A DNA stretch of 64,000 nucleotides from Channallabes apus (taxonomy: Eukaryota > Chordata > Actinopteri > Siluriformes > Clariidae), in assembly GCA_030522415.1 (NCBI GenBank), contig CM060108.1:38152256-38216255 (forward strand), in the 5' to 3' direction. The notes under the pieces were generated by a model. The model did not search any database and had not been told where the DNA came from. It saw nothing but the letters and a program-made list of their open reading frames with translations. Position 1 is the first letter of the stretch. Each line of letters starts with the position of its first letter. This document shows positions 60,540 through 64,000 of the stretch, piece after piece. The translations under genes were made by a program, and so were the position numbers.

Positions 60540-62890
60540 ATTATGGACCCAGCAGACCAACACAAGGAATTAAGGTGCTATGCTTGGCTCTCACCAGCAA
60601 GACCTCCATCAGATATACAAGGCAAATTTCAGCACCTTCAAGCTACTTCAAGAAAAATGAAACACCTTCAAACTCCATTTCCAGCTTCTATTTCTTTTCC
60701 TGTTTCTGTTCCAGTGGCCCCTTATGAACCCCTTATACTGTACCTTACTTTTCCACAATCCTATGATAGATATCCTGGCACCGGTCAGTCCTGCCTGTCC
60801 CAGTGATATTCTAGAGTTCCAAATGTCTTTTTACACTGAGAGGACCAAGATGGCCTACATCACCCTCCAAGGTAGGGCTACGAATGGAACAAGGCTTTAT
60901 CGGACACCCAGGGCCTTTAGGTCCTTTATCAGGCAGCTGAACAAATTCTCAATCTCCTTCAAAGCTCTTGCTAAACCTATGACTATGCAACTGAGTTCTG
61001 CAAATTGTTCTGCAGTTGGGACAATCATGCCCTATGTGACAATTTCTGTAGAGTGCCTTGCAAAAGTATTGATATATGAGATACTGTAATTATGAATGCT
61101 AATATTCTGACCTCGCATTGCATCACAGACTTCGCTTTCACCTCACGTCATAGACCTTTTGCTCTCTCTGATTTTTCTGTTATCGACCTTAGGAATGTCA
61201 TGATATGTTGGCTGTTGGGCTGTGGGCTTGGTGGTGAGGCATAAACGCAGAGGTAATGGACTTACACATCTTTTAATTATGAAATAAAACAAAACAAAAA
61301 TTAACAAAGGAAGTTCTTGAGTCACAAAACATATCAAATAACTTTAACCAATGAATAACAAAACAGACAAGGGATTAAATTAACTAAACAGACTAAACAT
61401 ACTTAACAGACAGGGAGACTAAACAGACTATGAATTATGCAAGTTAGTACCTAAACAGGTTAGTTGCTAAACACACTAAGAGCTAAATAGACCAATAGAC
61501 AAGACAGACTAGGGGACTAAAACAGACTACGTTCTAAGCAGGTTAGTAGTTCAATGGTTAGTAGTTAAACAGACTAAGAACTGAACATACAAGAGACTAA
61601 TCACACAGGAGGTTAAACATACTAGAGGACAAACGGCTAAAAATACAAGAGGCTAAACATACTAGATGCTAACCTTACTAGAGGCCACGCCTTCTTGAGG
61701 CTAAACCTACTAGCAGCCAAACGCACTAGAGGCTAGCCAACTTGGAGACACACAGAACAGGACTCACACAGCACAAGAGAAACTAACAACACTTACTTAA
61801 TCAAAAGAGATATAAACTTAACTTAATCACACAGACAAGAAACACACAGATTAGGAGAAAACTAACAACACATACTTAATCACAACAGATACAGACTTAA
61901 CTTCACAGCTCCACAAAACAAATGCCAACTAAAACAGAACCAAGAAACAAAACAAATGGCCACGTTATATGACCAATGCTTGACCCAGTTTCCCAGAACA
62001 AACAACTATTTATAACAGGTCTAATGAGCTACCTCGGTTTAGGTGAGCACCCTCATCACCTGACCAAGGTGCCTTCTGGGAAACTGAGTCTACAAACAAA
62101 AACTACACAAACAAAAGATATCGGCGCACAGTGCCCTCTAGGGGTGATCCCTTACAAGGAACTGTTTATCGTCCATGAGCCTGGATCACGGGTTCTCTCC
62201 CGACTTTTCAGGGTCAACCCTGCCTACTCTACAATCAGGAGTAATCATCACAGGTCAGCACCATCATGAGTCAGCCTCACAAAGCTTATTCTACACATGA
62301 CGGCTCTCATTGTGGAGCTCATTCTATTTGTGCCAGCTCTCCGCTTGTGCATTTTTGCAAAGCTCATTCTTGCTGAGTTTATTCAGCATCCGCATTCCTG
62401 TCGCAGAGCTCAAGCTATGCTGTTACTAACACTCGGTGCCAGCGGCTTCGGTGCAATTCCTCAGAACTCGTCCAATGCACACTTTGGGGCATGAACTACA
62501 CCTCCCCATGTCGTCTACCTATAATGGGGATCCTACTGTTCTTTTCTCTCTCACTGTTCCCTCATTGCTTGAACTGAAGCACCCATCATTCCCCACAAAA
62601 TGGTCCTTAGACACCTACATTGTTACTCTTCTTTCTGTAAAGGAGAGTGGAGAACAGCATTAAGGGATGCCCAACTTCTCTGCTGCTTCAAATATAAAAA
62701 CTTCAATAAAGAAATTAGGAAGGTTTTTGACCGTTCAATTACGGGGCATTAGGCAGTGAACCAAATATTCAAGCTATGTAAGGGATCCCATTCCGTCTCA
62801 GATTATGCCATTAACTTTCATACTCTGCCTCCCTCTTGTGGCTGGGACGTGCAGGCACTTTCCTCTATGGTGCTTTCTGACTGATCAGAC
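60540..62890 (+). pseudogene. Ty3-like retrotransposon gag fossil, interrupted
   Basis: A start MDPADQHKE at 60543 and capsid-like pieces at about 60800-60980 (ILEFQMSFYTERTKMAYITL, FRSFIRQLNKFS) are followed, beyond the solo LTR and decayed sequence, by a further capsid piece at about 62640-62880 (KEIRKVFDRSI, CKGSHSVSDYAINFHTLPPS). Order and spacing fit one gag gene of the Ty3/gypsy type found across fishes. Frameshifts and stops separate the pieces; no protease, RT or integrase is seen. Inactive. Confidence 0.65.
61196..62156. mobile_element. Solo LTR with 5-bp duplication
   Basis: Begins TGTCATGATATG and ends GATCCCTTACA (TG...CA), flanked by aggaa on both sides (61191-61195, 62157-62161). 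961 bp. From about 61370 to 61750 it holds an imperfect minisatellite of phrases such as taaacagacta and actagaggcta. No internal coding sequence, as expected after LTR-LTR recombination. It sits in the older gag fossil. Confidence 0.8.
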
Positions 62891-62942
62891 AAGCATTTCA
62901 CCAAAGGATCGTTAATGTTGAAGTGATGACAATGCCTGCTTT

Positions 62943-64000
62943 TACACTGTGTTCCAAATTATTATGCAAATTGAATGTAAGTGTCATAAACATTAAATGT
63001 TTAGTTTTTAAATTAAACTCATGGATGCTAGTGCGTCTCAGGGCTCTTTGGATTACTGAAATGAATCTCAGACACGTGTGATAATTAGTTTGCCAGATGA
63101 GCACAATTAAAGAAAAAGTACTGAAGAAGGTTGTTCCACATTATTAAGCAGGCCACAGGTTTCAAGCAATATTCATTCATTCATTCATTTTCTATACCGC
63201 TTAATCCTGTGTTCAGGGTCGCGGGGGACCTGGAGCCTATCCCAGGAGACTTCGGGCACTAGGCGGGGTACACCCTGGACAGGGTGCCAATCCATCGCAG
63301 GGCACACACACATACACACACTCACACACCCAATCACACACTACGGGCAATTTAGGAACGCCAATTAGCCTAACCTGCATATCTTTGGACTGTGGGAGGA
63401 AACCGGAGTACCCGGAGGAAACCCACCAAGCACGGGGAGAACATGCAAACTCCATGCACACAGAGACGGGAATCGAGCCTGGCTGGGGAATCGAACCCAG
63501 ACCCTGGAGGTGCAAGGCGACAGTGCTAACCACTACACCACCACGCCTTCAAGCAATATGGGCAAGGAAAAGGATCTCTCTGCTGCCAAAAAGCGTCAAA
63601 TTGGACAAGGTATGAAAACATTAGATATTTCATGAAAACTCATCATACTGTGAAGACATTCGTGGCTGATTCAGAGCGCAGACAGGTTTGTGCAGATGAA
63701 GGCAGAATGAGGAAGGTTTCTGCCAGACAAATTCATCAGATTAAGAGAGCAGCTGCTGAAATGCCATTACAAAGCAGCAAACAGGTATTTGAAGCTGCTG
63801 CCTCTGGAGTGCCGCAAACGGCAAGGTGTAGGATCCTTTAGAAGCTTGCAGTTGTGCATAAACCTACTATTTGGCCACCCCTAATCAATGCTCACAAGCA
63901 GAAAAGGTTGCAGTGGGTCCAGGCATACATGAAGACTAATTTTCAAACAGTCTTGTTTACTGATGAGTGTCGTGCAACCCTGGATGGTCCAGATGGATGT
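62943..64000 (+). mobile_element. Tc1-like transposon, runs off the window
   Basis: Left end tacactgtgttccaaatta. Transposase N-terminus starts at 63559 (MGKEKDLSAAKKRQIGQGMK), then AEMPLQSSKQVFEAAASGVP and LFTDECRATLDG (first catalytic Asp) near 63955, with at least one frameshift or stop (after MKTLDIS). A SINE is inserted in its left arm. The right half is outside the window. Confidence 0.85.
63173..63547 (-). mobile_element. Complete DANA-like SINE with 12-bp duplication
   Basis: Minus strand: tRNA-like head at 63547 (ggtgtagtggttagcactg A box, gggttcgattcc B box), body (agtccaaagatatgcagg, ggtgccaatccatcgc complement), tail (GAAT)n at 63173. Duplication ttcaagcaatat at 63161-63172 and 63548-63559. 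The best copy in the window and useful as the family reference. Confidence 0.93.

Noticed and set aside
61370..61750. Regularly spaced repeats considered as a CRISPR-like array
   Set aside because: Units are degenerate, unevenly spaced, lack distinct spacers, and sit inside an LTR in a vertebrate genome.
63480..63547. tRNA-like sequence with A and B boxes on the minus strand
   Set aside because: It is the head of a SINE (body, tail and duplication follow); acceptor ends do not pair.

Overview
This 64 kb window is vertebrate nuclear DNA, almost certainly from a teleost fish: split genes with GT-AG introns, an AT-rich background, DANA-like tRNA-derived SINEs, and many Tc1/mariner, hAT and PIF/Harbinger remnants. 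six7 is known from ray-finned fishes. The repeat mix would fit an ostariophysan such as a catfish, but the species cannot be settled from this window. There is no CRISPR array, prophage or bacterial-type operon; the lack of promoter/RBS entries reflects that.

Five protein genes and one tRNA gene can be supported. From left to right: pfdn2 (prefoldin subunit 2, + strand, 4 exons, 1657-8119); b4gat1 (beta-1,4-glucuronyltransferase 1, - strand, 2 exons, 13327-11911); tRNA-Ser(GCU) at 14350-14431; six7 (SIX3/6-class homeobox gene, + strand, 3 exons, 23664-26236); an actr2 (Arp2) paralogue (+ strand, 8 exons, 30482-40350); and rin1 (Ras and Rab interactor 1, - strand, 9 exons seen, 55906-43067, with the 5' exon or exons not found). 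All reading frames join in phase across the proposed splice sites, and no host gene shows a premature stop or frameshift. RIN1 and B4GAT1 are also near neighbours in mammals, so part of this block is old; here six7 and actr2 lie between them.

Between and inside the genes the window is a stack of transposons, many with readable target-site duplications. Main ones: a 1.6 kb hAT (3116-4731) and a PIF/Harbinger MITE (5146-6061) in pfdn2 intron 1; a 5'-truncated LINE with a 17-bp duplication (27782-29134) between six7 and actr2; in actr2 introns 1 and 2 a Tc1, a SINE, a Harbinger carrying a nested SINE, and two abutting Tc1 copies, one carrying a nested hAT MITE; a hAT and a possible SCAN-like Gag fossil in a rin1 intron; and, right of rin1, a hAT with a 185-bp-arm palindrome, a fossil Ty3-like gag split by a solo LTR, and a Tc1 carrying a nested SINE.

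The genes do not form a pathway. They cover protein folding (pfdn2), alpha-dystroglycan glycosylation (b4gat1), photoreceptor transcription (six7), actin branching (actr2) and Rab5/Ras/Abl signalling (rin1). I found no clearly new biological system. The points most worth a second look are the changed SH2 arginine in rin1, an apparent extra intron inside the six7 homeobox, the diverged actr2 copy, and the nested insertions with exact duplications.
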